From Faucicola tetraodonis (lineage in GTDB: Bacteria > Pseudomonadota > Gammaproteobacteria > Pseudomonadales > Moraxellaceae), in NCBI GenBank assembly GCA_032017425.1, contig DALZPW010000010.1: a stretch of 64,000 nucleotides of DNA, one strand, 5' to 3'. The first letter of the stretch is position 1, and each line of letters starts with the position of its first letter. The notes under the pieces were generated by a model that saw nothing but the letters and a program-made list of their open reading frames with translations, was not told the DNA's origin and did not search any database. Position numbers and translations under genes: made by a program. Positions 40,652 through 49,113 of this stretch are shown one piece after another.

Positions 40652-41671
40652 TTACTCCTTGCCACTTTCGCCAAAGACACCGCCACGAATTAACACGCCC
40701 ATCACATAATGCTGTTGACTAACTTCGGGTTTTTCGCCTTTTAATACCCATTTATCAAATAGGTTATAAAAATCCTTGCCTTGTTTTGGTTGACGGAACG
40801 CTTTACCCAAGGTCGTCACCGCCCCATACGGCTCAATGGCAATCGGGAAGTGATTGTCTTCATATTCGGGATACCAAGTGTCAATGGTACGGATGGCATT
40901 GCTGACTTTTTGCGAGTGCATCCCTGCGTGGTTTTTGGTGATGTCTCCAACACGGTACAACACTTTGCTTTTTTTACTACCTGTGTCCAAAATCAACTCT
41001 TGTGATGGATAGACTTCTTGACCGTAGCCAACGTGGGCTTGGGCTTCGATGGATAAAATCACAAAGGCTTGTCCTGTCAGACCTTGTTCAATCCATTGGG
41101 CAAGTTGGGCTAAGTTTTTGTCATCAGCATTAAATGCATTTAATGCAAAGTCTTTGGCATTAAAGGTTAAAGTCTGTTGATTAAAACGCACTGTGACAGT
41201 GATTTTTTCTGCCCCGACACGGTTGCGCCATAGCCAACGGGCATTGACAATATTGGTAGCATAGCGTTTGGCGAGTTCACTTACGCCTTGGCTTTGCTGA
41301 TAATCAGCAACCACTGCCAATAAGGCTTGTTGATAATCTTGGTCGTTACACACATTGGGCTTACCTGTAAATGGCAATACTTTACAAGTGAACTTAGCGA
41401 TTAAGGTATCGTTGCTTTCATCAAGACTACTTGAATCGACACGTTGTAGATTGGCTTTTTGTGTTTCGGCATCAAGTTTGGCAGGGTCATTAGCAACAGC
41501 ATTTTTTAAGCGATTGCTAATCGTGCCACGCACTGATTTTTCTTGCACGGTGACGATACTGGCTTGGCTGTCGGCATTCTGGCTGTCTTTTTGCCAAAAA
41601 GAAGCGTCGGAAATATCCAAGACACGCTCGAATGCCAATACGGATGCGGTTTTTAGTTCAGTTTTTGCCAT
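40652..41671 (-). CDS. csy3: Type I-F backbone protein Cas7f (Csy3)
   Basis: A 339-residue protein. Six copies form the backbone along the spacer part of the crRNA in the Csy complex; each holds six nucleotides and flips out every sixth base. Recognised by the start LKTASVLAFERVLDISDASF, the central RWLWRNRVGAEKITVTV and the C-terminal LFDKWVLKGEKPEVSQQHYV, all typical of Csy3. It lies 46 bases after csy2 and 3 bases before cas6f. Confidence 0.95.
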   Translation of the reverse strand: MAKTELKTASVLAFERVLDISDASFWQKDSQNADSQASIVTVQEKSVRGTISNRLKNAVANDPAKLDAETQKANLQRVDSSSLDESNDTLIAKFTCKVLPFTGKPNVCNDQDYQQALLAVVADYQQSQGVSELAKRYATNIVNARWLWRNRVGAEKITVTVRFNQQTLTFNAKDFALNAFNADDKNLAQLAQWIEQGLTGQAFVILSIEAQAHVGYGQEVYPSQELILDTGSKKSKVLYRVGDITKNHAGMHSQKVSNAIRTIDTWYPEYEDNHFPIAIEPYGAVTTLGKAFRQPKQGKDFYNLFDKWVLKGEKPEVSQQHYVMGVLIRGGVFGESGKE

Positions 41672-41717
41672 GATAATTCTCCTATAAATGGCGTGAAACT
41701 TAGGTTAGAGTTAAAGG

Positions 41718-42662
41718 TTAAACGTTATGACTGACTAAATATAAATCCTGCTCGGCATCATACTGTTGATACCAAAGGGCGGTACTAAGCTCAGCGATTG
41801 AATAGGGGAATACCCATTTGCCAAGGCTATAGATGGCTTCGACATACTGACTGGGATATTCAGGGTTGCGGCTATGTTGCATTTGCCATGCATCAAACTG
41901 TGGTGAAATCCCTTGAAAGCCAACAGGGATTGGTACAAGCCATCCCCGTCCTTTTTTAACCGATTCAACCGTCCAACTTGAGCCTTGTGCATCGCTTGGC
42001 ACATGATGAAGCGTGGCGGTTTCAAGTAACGCATCCAAGGCAGTGGCTTCGGGATTTTTTGTTTGGAGTCCTGCGGTGATGGTTTGTAAATCGTCGTGTG
42101 CATCGGTCAAGACAAACGCAGGTAACAGTTTGTCAGTAAATTCAGAAATTTTTTCTTTTACACGAAAACTGACTGGCGCAAACTTATTCAAGCCGATAAC
42201 ACTACCGCCCGCAATGCGTTGTTGTTGGATTAAATTTTTTACTGTTTGTTGCAATAAGTCGATTTGGTCATCATCTTCATCGAAGAAAAGGCTATCGGAA
42301 TAAACCCCAACAATTAACGAAACCGTCAAATGACAACGCCCTTCTTCAATAATTGAAGCGGTTTTGCCGTCTTTTTTGAGCGGATTACGAGTTTGGATAA
42401 AGGTAAAATCTTTATAACTGCTTTCACGATAGGTCTGTGGCTGACATTCATGGCAAGCAATTAGCACCCCATCAAGGCGAATATCTTCTAAACCATCAAT
42501 TCGGCTCACTTTTCGGCTTAACGCATGAATTGCCCCTGTAAAGCCTGTTACCGCAGGGAAGCCATAAGTGAGTGGGCTAGAAATGGCATTGGCATTGCTG
42601 ATTTGAATACGATTTAGGCACAGATAGCCCACGCAGTGTAAATTTGGATAAATAAAACTCAT
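41718..42662 (-). CDS. csy2: Type I-F Cas5f (Csy2)
   Basis: A 314-residue RAMP-fold protein that, with Csy1, forms the tail of the Csy complex and holds the 5' handle of the crRNA. Typical Csy2 stretches are NANAISSPLTYGFPAVTGFT near the N-terminus and GRGWLVPIPVGFQGISPQFD toward the end. The start overlaps the csy1 stop by 4 bases (ATGA), so translation is coupled. Confidence 0.94.
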   Translation of the reverse strand: MSFIYPNLHCVGYLCLNRIQISNANAISSPLTYGFPAVTGFTGAIHALSRKVSRIDGLEDIRLDGVLIACHECQPQTYRESSYKDFTFIQTRNPLKKDGKTASIIEEGRCHLTVSLIVGVYSDSLFFDEDDDQIDLLQQTVKNLIQQQRIAGGSVIGLNKFAPVSFRVKEKISEFTDKLLPAFVLTDAHDDLQTITAGLQTKNPEATALDALLETATLHHVPSDAQGSSWTVESVKKGRGWLVPIPVGFQGISPQFDAWQMQHSRNPEYPSQYVEAIYSLGKWVFPYSIAELSTALWYQQYDAEQDLYLVSHNV

Positions 42663-44038
42663 GCTAAGCCCCCTTTGCCTAGTCTTAAGGCTTTTTTAAT
42701 CTCATCTGCTATTTCACTTCGCCATTCATTATGCTCTGGGTCAGCAAAATCATGGGCAAAAGCTTTAAATTCTGTTTTTAAAATGCCTTGTAGCCAGTTA
42801 GCAAAATCGACTTCAATGGCGGTTCGCCAGTCTTCGCTTTCTCGTGCCTGTTTAAAATTTTCTTCGCCTTCCAAATCCGCTCGATGTGGGTCAAGCCAGT
42901 ATTTTTGGTTCATCGATAAATTATGATAATCCTTTGTCCAACCTGCTGGACGGATGGTTTGTAAGGTTTCACCTAAGCTAATCACTTGATAGGCGATGTC
43001 AGACAAAATTGCTTTACGAGCATCCCGGATATTGACATTGTTGTAATCGGTTTTAATCAGGGTAAACAAGGCATTGAGTGCTTCTTTGGCTTTGTATTGC
43101 AAGGCTTTGGTAGCAAAGATACTGGTAGCATTAGGCGAAATTCGGATATCTTGCGACTGGCGGAAAAGCGGTGGCACTGACGGTAGTAGATAGTTGCGAC
43201 CGCCTTGTTTGCTCATCAGTTGGCTGACATTTTGGGGTTTTGTGCCACCCAGTTGCACCGTTGCCAAATCTTTCATCGTAATATAGGGTTTTTGTTCGGC
43301 AGTTTTTTTGCTGCGATTATCCCGAGCGGTTTTATTGTCATCTGAATAGCGGTTTTGATTGATTTTGTGAAAAACTTCATGGGTCAAAACAGAAGGATAA
43401 AGTGGCACTAAAGTCACATAATTATCGCTATCGGGTTCATCCTGTGGCAACGCCCATAAAATTTGTTTATTGGTTTCATGGGTTTTGGGTGCTTTAATTT
43501 GATTATTTAAGCAATCCAAAAAGGCTTGCTGATAATGCTTTGATAATGCTTCATCGTCGGCAAAACTATGGGCAACTGCTGGCGAATTTTGCAAAATAAC
43601 ATCCCGCATTTTGATGCCCGAACCCGCCACGACTTCCCATTCAAAAAAAGTCACTAACGGCAAGTCAATCGCCCCACGGGGGCTGTTGGCATCCAAAAAT
43701 CGACTAGCCAGTGTTTGGGTATTCACATAACTGTTTTGAACGGCTTGACGAAAATTGACATTATCGCCCCGAGAGCTGGGGTGTACGCCTTTAGAAACGT
43801 GCGTACCGACTTGGACGTTTTCTGCCATTTTCTGGGCTTCAATAAGCCAATTGGCTTTTTGGTATTTATCTTTAAACGGTTGTAAAAACGCATTGAGTTC
43901 AGCAATTTTTGCTACGTCATTGTCTTCAATGGCTTTGGCGAGTTGCTTATGCTCTTTTTCCGTTTTCTTATCGTATTGAGCGGTCAAGAATGCTTGTATG
44001 GCATCTTTGACTTGTAGCTCGGTTATATTTTCAATCAT
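42659..44038 (-). CDS. csy1: Type I-F large subunit Cas8f (Csy1)
   Basis: A 459-residue protein that recognises the PAM (GG/CC) and opens target DNA as part of the Csy complex. The stretches HVSKGVHPSSRGDNVNF and GGTKPQNVSQLMSKQGGRNY are characteristic. It is the first gene of the effector block and is separated from cas2-3 by 189 bases holding a promoter and the mini-CRISPR described below, so the csy genes probably have their own start of transcription. A good ribosome binding site (AGGAAG) lies about 8 bases before the ATG. Confidence 0.95.
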   Translation of the reverse strand: MIENITELQVKDAIQAFLTAQYDKKTEKEHKQLAKAIEDNDVAKIAELNAFLQPFKDKYQKANWLIEAQKMAENVQVGTHVSKGVHPSSRGDNVNFRQAVQNSYVNTQTLASRFLDANSPRGAIDLPLVTFFEWEVVAGSGIKMRDVILQNSPAVAHSFADDEALSKHYQQAFLDCLNNQIKAPKTHETNKQILWALPQDEPDSDNYVTLVPLYPSVLTHEVFHKINQNRYSDDNKTARDNRSKKTAEQKPYITMKDLATVQLGGTKPQNVSQLMSKQGGRNYLLPSVPPLFRQSQDIRISPNATSIFATKALQYKAKEALNALFTLIKTDYNNVNIRDARKAILSDIAYQVISLGETLQTIRPAGWTKDYHNLSMNQKYWLDPHRADLEGEENFKQARESEDWRTAIEVDFANWLQGILKTEFKAFAHDFADPEHNEWRSEIADEIKKALRLGKGGLA

Positions 44039-44075
44039 ATTTATCTTCCTACTAATGTTTAGTTAAAACCATTTA

Positions 44076-44121
44076 ATCATAATTAATCTATTTAGTAAAC
44101 CATAATGTGGTTCTAAAAGCT
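44076..44121 (-). promoter_or_regulatory. Probable csy1 promoter overlapping a CC-flanked self-target site
   Basis: On the minus strand the best -10 candidate is TATGAT (44076-44081), which would put the transcript start about 30 bases before the csy1 start codon; the -35 is weak. The region just upstream, 44100-44121, reads CC followed by ATAATGTGGTTCTAAAAGCT on the plus strand. This is the match of the mini-CRISPR pseudo-spacer at 44187-44206, next to a type I-F PAM. Bound Csy complex here would cover the -35 region. The promoter boxes are inferred; the sequence match is seen directly. Confidence 0.6.
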
Positions 44122-44127
44122 AAAATA

Positions 44128-44156
44128 TTGAGAAAATTTAATCTTTAGCATAAAAT
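44128..44156 (+). promoter_or_regulatory. Sigma-70 promoter of the mini-CRISPR RNA
   Basis: TTGAGA (44128-44133), a spacer of exactly 17 bases, then TAAAAT (44151-44156). Transcription would start near 44163, inside the first degenerate repeat, and run opposite to the cas genes. It begins only 7 bases after the self-target site ends, so Csy binding may also affect this promoter. Confidence 0.7.
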
Positions 44157-44158
44157 TT

Positions 44159-44240
44159 CGCTATCGCCACATAGGTGACTTAGGAAATAATTTGGTTTTA
44201 AAAAATCTTCACCGCCACACAGGCGGTTTAGTCTTTTTTC
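44159..44240 (+). ncRNA. crRNA-like regulatory RNA (CreR/CreA-type mini-CRISPR)
   Basis: Two degenerate I-F repeats flank a 20-base pseudo-spacer. Repeat 1 (44159-44186) keeps GCCACATAGG and a handle CTTAGGAA, about 21 of 28 bases as in the array. Repeat 2 (44207-44234) keeps CTTCACCGCCAC and GGCGG and carries the CACAGG variant found in the oldest array repeats. The pseudo-spacer ATAATTTGGTTTTAAAAAAT matches 44102-44121 at 16 of 20 positions; mismatches are at 6, 12, 18 and 19, and 44100-44101 is CC. Repeat 2 hairpin plus a T run (TTTAGTCTTTTTT) looks like a terminator. crRNA-like RNAs that guide a Cas effector to repress cas genes, or a toxin RNA, are established in other CRISPR types. The role here is an inference from this fit. 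Confidence 0.8.
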
Positions 44241-47200
44241 CAACAGCCAAAGCGTTCATCAAAATAGTAGCCATTTTGATGCTCTGCCAGGGCGACGTTG
44301 GAAAAGCGTATCACAATGGAATTAGGGCTGAGTTCAGGGAATTTTTGCCCTAATTCTGCCAACACATTCGCCAAATGACTGTCTAACCAAACGTCCACAA
44401 ATGGGCTAACGGTAGGTAGCTCATACGGCTGTATTACACTATTGACAGTATTAGCATGGTAAAGACCATACTCTTTGACACTCTCGCTGTGATAAACGTT
44501 AAAAGTGTCATCATCGGGCTTAATAATGTACTCAATATTGGCACGACCTGCCCGAAATGGTGTCAAAACGCTTAAATGGACATGGTGACGGTTGGCGGTT
44601 TGTTCGTCTTTAAAGTAGGCATTGACCACATTAAACTGTGAATTATTCATCAAATCTGCCATGACTTGCTGTTCCAAATCAACAAGGCTGGTTTTTGGAT
44701 TGAGTCCGGCGGATTTTTGGATACGGCTCACCGCATCGATTTTTTGTAATGTTTTGGCAGGGACAAGTGCCGTCATATCATGGGTTGCCAATGGATAGTG
44801 TTTGTCTTCAAATCCAGGCTGGGCAAAGGCAGGAGACTGGCTATTTTTCTGCACCCGATTTTTTAACGCTCGGATGTTGTACTGCCAAATCCCCATGTTT
44901 GGCGTGTCTGCCACAAGCTCCGTACGGTGTCGCCACACGCGTCCTGCAAGCTGAATAATTGACCGCATGGAACTTGGTTCGACCATTGCCCAGTCATAAT
45001 CATGGTCACGCCCCACTTCTGCCACAGGCGTGGCAAGTACAATAAAAATATGATGGGTTTTATGTGGATTTTTGCCCATCGCTTGGGCGATATCAGGTCG
45101 CTTGATAAAATCTTCGGCAGACACATTTTTACGGGTCAAAATACTGTCTAGGCGATTTTCTAGGCGGTTGCGTAACGCTAATACTTGCTGAGAATGGTAG
45201 CAACACAGATAAAGCTGGGTATCAGCTTGGTGATCAAAGGCTTGTAATTGGTGCATGGCTTGGGCAATTTTTATCAATGGCTGAATATTTGCCATGCGTA
45301 TCAAGCCAATACTCACATTTTTATCCTTGGCTGTGACATGATGGTGCTGATGAAACTGCCACGCATGATTTAGCAGTTGTTCGGCAATCGCTTGATAAAA
45401 TGCTGGTTGTTGTTCACCATGATATTCAATATCAAACGGCAAAATGGTTGCCCTGCGTCTGACAGGTTGCTTGTGTAAGAATTGACAACGTTTATGGATA
45501 AATTGGTTGTGGGCGACATTGAACACGTCGCTGTTATGACAGTTTTCGCTCATGGCTCGGTTTTCATCAAACCATGCACAAGCGACTTGCGGAGCGGCGT
45601 AGCCAAACTGCTCGTTATAAATTTTTCGCCCTGCTAAATAGGCTAGAAATAGTCCTTCGATCATATCGGCCGGTAAGGTTGCCGATGACAACAAAATACG
45701 AGAACCCATTAATCCCGCCAGATGCACTAGCCGAGAAAGGGCAGGCATATCATGGTGATCAAAGTCATCGGGTTCATCCAAAATTAAATCACCACTAAAC
45801 AAGCGAAGCATCGGCGCGATATATTTGCCGCCACGCTTGCATTCGGTTGCCTGCATCAGATGGTCGATGGTGCAAGTCACAATGGGTGAAGCCAAGAGCT
45901 TGCGAGCCGTACGGTCTTCCACCACTGTGCCTAGCTTTAACTCGTCCAAAATACTGTCAAAATCATCACTATCGACCCATTCATCGACCAGATTTTCTGC
46001 TGATTCGCTACCAAATTGGGCAAGAAAACTCGCTTCATCATCAGCTTGTTGGTTAATTTCAAACAGTTGTTTTTGAGCCTGTCCACCAACCAAAATCGCC
46101 AGTTGGCTATCGGTCAAACTGAGATTTTGGCGAAAACTTTGCCCCGTTTGCAAGGTTAGAACCCGCAAGCCCAAAGCAATGGTTAGCCTTGCCCCTTTTT
46201 TGGGGTTTGCCAAGGCATACATAATACGAGCGTTGCCAATGGTTTTGCCGCACCCTGTCGAAGCCATGTTCACGCCGAAAAAGCCATGCGTTTCGCTATG
46301 TTCGCTTTGAGACAACGCCAATTTAAAGGCGGTATTTTGCCAAGCAAACAGCGGATTGCCTGTATTTTTTATCAATGGTTCATGCTGGATTAAGGTGGGC
46401 AATTTCTCATGCAAGAGCGGCAAACAACGACAAAATTCTGAGGTAAAACGGGCGACCCCCAATAAATGTTCATCAAGGGCTTGATTTTTTTCGCCTGTTT
46501 TACGATCGGTATTGGCAATTAGCTTGTCTTCCCACGCTTTACTACCTTGTACTCGTTTTGCCTTGTCAGCATTGGTTAGACTGGAATAATTGTGGTCAGC
46601 GACCATCACACTCAGCCGAGAGAGCATCAGCAAAAACGGATTGGCAATCGCAGTCGATTGCTGGCTAAGTTGCTGTAAAACGACATCCTGCTGGGCTTTT
46701 TTGGCATAGCGTTTAACTTGCTTTTGCCAATCTGGACTATTTAACACCAAATTATCGAAGCTAAAAAATTGCTCTTTTTCTTTGGTAGTCATTTCTTCGA
46801 TGGATTTGGGATTTTTTACCCAAAAAGGAATTGCCTTAACGGCTTTTTGATAATAAAGGTTTAAATCAATGGCAAAGTTTCTATTGCCTATTTGCAAAAA
46901 ACTTTCTTTGACTTTGGAGGCGAAACCATATTCGGTCAAAGGCGGCAAGCGGTGATGGGTGACAATCAGCCACGCTACCCATTGGGTGACAGGTGGCAGT
47001 TTATCCATTTCACTTTTTTCGATATTGCCTTGCAAATTTTGCGTGGTCGGCTGATGGCTTGCTAAAAATTCATCTAGTTTTTGCAATCTTTGCCAAACGT
47101 CATCATCAGATTGACAGTCTTTGATTAGCCAAATCAATAGTTTAAGCGAAATCCATTCATGTCGGTAAGGGTCGCCCAGTTTGGTGGGATGAAACAATTT

Positions 47201-47602
47201 ATGCTGAAAACCATTGGTGGATTTGCCAATATCGTGCAGCAGAGCAGATAAAGTGCTGATAATGGCAATGGCATTGAGATTTTGCCAGTTATTTTCCCAT
47301 TCGCTGTGCAAGATATTGCGTTTGGTCCGATTGACCGCCACCAGCCCTTGCTCACCAAATTTTTTGCGGTTACCCACCACCCACACCAGTTCACTGCGTT
47401 GCCGTGTCCTTACCCGATGGCAACTCACGGCGGTAGATTTGGTTGCCGATTGACGTAATAACTTTTTGACAGTGTCCAGCCCATCTTCGGTAATGGCGGT
47501 TTGCCATACGTTATCGCCAATGCGATTGGCAAAGGCATCCAAAATACGGCGGGTACGGTTTAACGCCTTTTTTTCACATTGCGAAATAAACGTCACTAGC
47601 AT
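44228..47602 (-). CDS. cas3: Cas2-Cas3 fusion nuclease-helicase, type I-F
   Basis: A 1124-residue fusion. Residues 1 to about 95 are Cas2-like (starting MLVTFISQCEKKALNRTRRI). The HD nuclease follows with ALLHDIGKSTNGFQHKL. The helicase has Walker A STGCGKTIGNARI, motif II LILDEPDDFDHHD, motif III LLSSATLPAD and motif VI-like IQLAGRVWRH. It degrades target DNA after the Csy complex binds, and its Cas2 part works with Cas1 in spacer capture. The last codons (WKKD and TAA) lie inside mini-CRISPR repeat 2, so the mRNA ends right at that hairpin, which may also act as its terminator (GGCGGTGAAGATTTTTT on this strand). Confidence 0.96.
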   Translation of the reverse strand: MLVTFISQCEKKALNRTRRILDAFANRIGDNVWQTAITEDGLDTVKKLLRQSATKSTAVSCHRVRTRQRSELVWVVGNRKKFGEQGLVAVNRTKRNILHSEWENNWQNLNAIAIISTLSALLHDIGKSTNGFQHKLFHPTKLGDPYRHEWISLKLLIWLIKDCQSDDDVWQRLQKLDEFLASHQPTTQNLQGNIEKSEMDKLPPVTQWVAWLIVTHHRLPPLTEYGFASKVKESFLQIGNRNFAIDLNLYYQKAVKAIPFWVKNPKSIEEMTTKEKEQFFSFDNLVLNSPDWQKQVKRYAKKAQQDVVLQQLSQQSTAIANPFLLMLSRLSVMVADHNYSSLTNADKAKRVQGSKAWEDKLIANTDRKTGEKNQALDEHLLGVARFTSEFCRCLPLLHEKLPTLIQHEPLIKNTGNPLFAWQNTAFKLALSQSEHSETHGFFGVNMASTGCGKTIGNARIMYALANPKKGARLTIALGLRVLTLQTGQSFRQNLSLTDSQLAILVGGQAQKQLFEINQQADDEASFLAQFGSESAENLVDEWVDSDDFDSILDELKLGTVVEDRTARKLLASPIVTCTIDHLMQATECKRGGKYIAPMLRLFSGDLILDEPDDFDHHDMPALSRLVHLAGLMGSRILLSSATLPADMIEGLFLAYLAGRKIYNEQFGYAAPQVACAWFDENRAMSENCHNSDVFNVAHNQFIHKRCQFLHKQPVRRRATILPFDIEYHGEQQPAFYQAIAEQLLNHAWQFHQHHHVTAKDKNVSIGLIRMANIQPLIKIAQAMHQLQAFDHQADTQLYLCCYHSQQVLALRNRLENRLDSILTRKNVSAEDFIKRPDIAQAMGKNPHKTHHIFIVLATPVAEVGRDHDYDWAMVEPSSMRSIIQLAGRVWRHRTELVADTPNMGIWQYNIRALKNRVQKNSQSPAFAQPGFEDKHYPLATHDMTALVPAKTLQKIDAVSRIQKSAGLNPKTSLVDLEQQVMADLMNNSQFNVVNAYFKDEQTANRHHVHLSVLTPFRAGRANIEYIIKPDDDTFNVYHSESVKEYGLYHANTVNSVIQPYELPTVSPFVDVWLDSHLANVLAELGQKFPELSPNSIVIRFSNVALAEHQNGYYFDERFGCWKKD

Positions 47603-47637
47603 AAATTAATTTTTCCAATCCATTGATTTTCATAAGC

Positions 47638-48621
47638 TTACAATGTTTCAAAGTCTTTTTTTAATGCCAAATCTTTCACCGTATCGAACATCACATCCAA
47701 GGCTTTATAAGTGGTAAAATAATTCAGACATTCTTGGCGAAATTCCTGCTCACTGGCATTTTCTTTGGCACAAATAAAGGCAAGCGGTAGCACAATTGCA
47801 TCTTTAACGATGTCCGCAATATCAAACACCAATGCCCCACGCCGTGTCTTACCGTGCATGACCGCAAAACCATGCGGAATGCCAAGCACCCAAGCAGTGG
47901 TTGCCCCGAGTCCGTAGGCTAAATAATTGCCGTGATTCAAGAAACCATTGGCTTTATCCATCCCGTCATGCTCACGACTAAAGCCTGCATTATCGGTATG
48001 AATTGATGCTAACTTATACAATTCTTTAGTCATACGGGCTTCAAGCTGTAATAAGTGCATAACTTCAGTTTGCTTAGGAATATCAGCGCGATAGCGTTCA
48101 ATTAAGTTCGTCACAGCGTCACTTCTACTGTCAAAACCCATTTGCCGAAAATCTTTATCGCGACTCCAAATGTTTTGTAAAAATGCCAATCGCGCAAATT
48201 GAATGTGTTTGGCGGCTTGCAAGCGCTTGCCATCCTCCCACCACCACGATAGCCAGCCTTGCACATATTCAGTCGGGCGATATTCTGACTGCGGCGTCAT
48301 CCACTCGATTTCGGTTCCCATAAACAAAGGCGTACCACCGCCGCCGCAAAACCCGACCAATACCCCCGCTTGCGACAGCATCCGCATGGCAGCTTGGGTA
48401 ATTGATGTCCCTGTGCCCAATAATATACAAGTGGTGTTGGCAATCGGGATGTTGTAATAAAGATTCTCTTTTTCGGCTTCAGTAAGATACAACACACGCC
48501 CGTCTTTTTGCATGACGCGGCAGTATTGTAGGTAGTAAATATTGGCACGTTTGGAGTGCAGGATGGTCTTTAAGTCAGAAGACGTAAAGCTATTGTCGGT
48601 ATAGGGATTGGCGTTTGACAT
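47638..48621 (-). CDS. cas1: Type I-F Cas1 integrase
   Basis: A 327-residue I-F Cas1 that inserts new spacers at the leader end together with Cas2-3. The metal ligands are visible as Glu in LEARMTKELYKLA, His in LGIPHGFAVMHGKT and Asp in GALVFDIADIVKD. The glycine-rich VLVGFCGGGGTPLFM is typical of the N-terminal half. It is the first gene of the operon; the cas2-3 start is 35 bases downstream. The promoter should lie in 48622-48720, which shows no gene. Confidence 0.96.
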   Translation of the reverse strand: MSNANPYTDNSFTSSDLKTILHSKRANIYYLQYCRVMQKDGRVLYLTEAEKENLYYNIPIANTTCILLGTGTSITQAAMRMLSQAGVLVGFCGGGGTPLFMGTEIEWMTPQSEYRPTEYVQGWLSWWWEDGKRLQAAKHIQFARLAFLQNIWSRDKDFRQMGFDSRSDAVTNLIERYRADIPKQTEVMHLLQLEARMTKELYKLASIHTDNAGFSREHDGMDKANGFLNHGNYLAYGLGATTAWVLGIPHGFAVMHGKTRRGALVFDIADIVKDAIVLPLAFICAKENASEQEFRQECLNYFTTYKALDVMFDTVKDLALKKDFETL

Positions 48622-48892
48622 GATAGAGATGACATAAGTTGATTTTTCTTTAGTCTGTCAAACCATGTTCATGAATGCAATAGGGTATTTATAGTAAAAC
48701 GACAAGTAGTGACGTTTAGAAAAATTTAATCTCATAACTTGTAGTAGTAGGGTGTTTATCTAGTTAATTGTTAAAATTTGGTTGTTATGGATTTTAATTA
48801 TCAAAAAAATCTTGATTTAAGAGTTATCAATATTATAAGAGTTATAGATAATTCACTATATCGCCATAGCACTGCATTTCAGCGTTTAAATG

Positions 48893-49000
48893 TGTACAGA
48901 TTGCTACCTTAATCTGTACAAATTATTGGAATGAGTTGTACAGATTCTTACCCTTACCTGTACAGATTCTTACCTTTAATGTACAAATTCTTGGTTAAGA
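48893..49000 (+). repeat. Five iterons of a plasmid-type replication origin
   Basis: TGTACARATT units begin at 48893, 48915, 48937, 48959 and 48980, at spacings of 22, 22, 22 and 21 bases (two helical turns). The third and fourth share TGTACAGATTCTTACC; others vary after TGTACAAATT. An AT-rich segment lies on the left (about 48730-48860). Iterons upstream of a Rep_3-type initiator are the hallmark of theta-replicating plasmids. Confidence 0.9.
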
Positions 49001-49113
49001 CAAAATTTTCAACCATCATGGATTTTTGTTATGCTTCTGTAAGTCATGTATATTAAGGTACATTATATTTTGAGCGAAATTTTTAGCGTTTTTATAATTT
49101 AACCAATTTTATT

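Noticed and set aside
44039..44101. Naming a creT toxin gene
   Set aside because: Only a six-codon frame is present, with no feature that marks it as a toxin; kept as a question among the findings.
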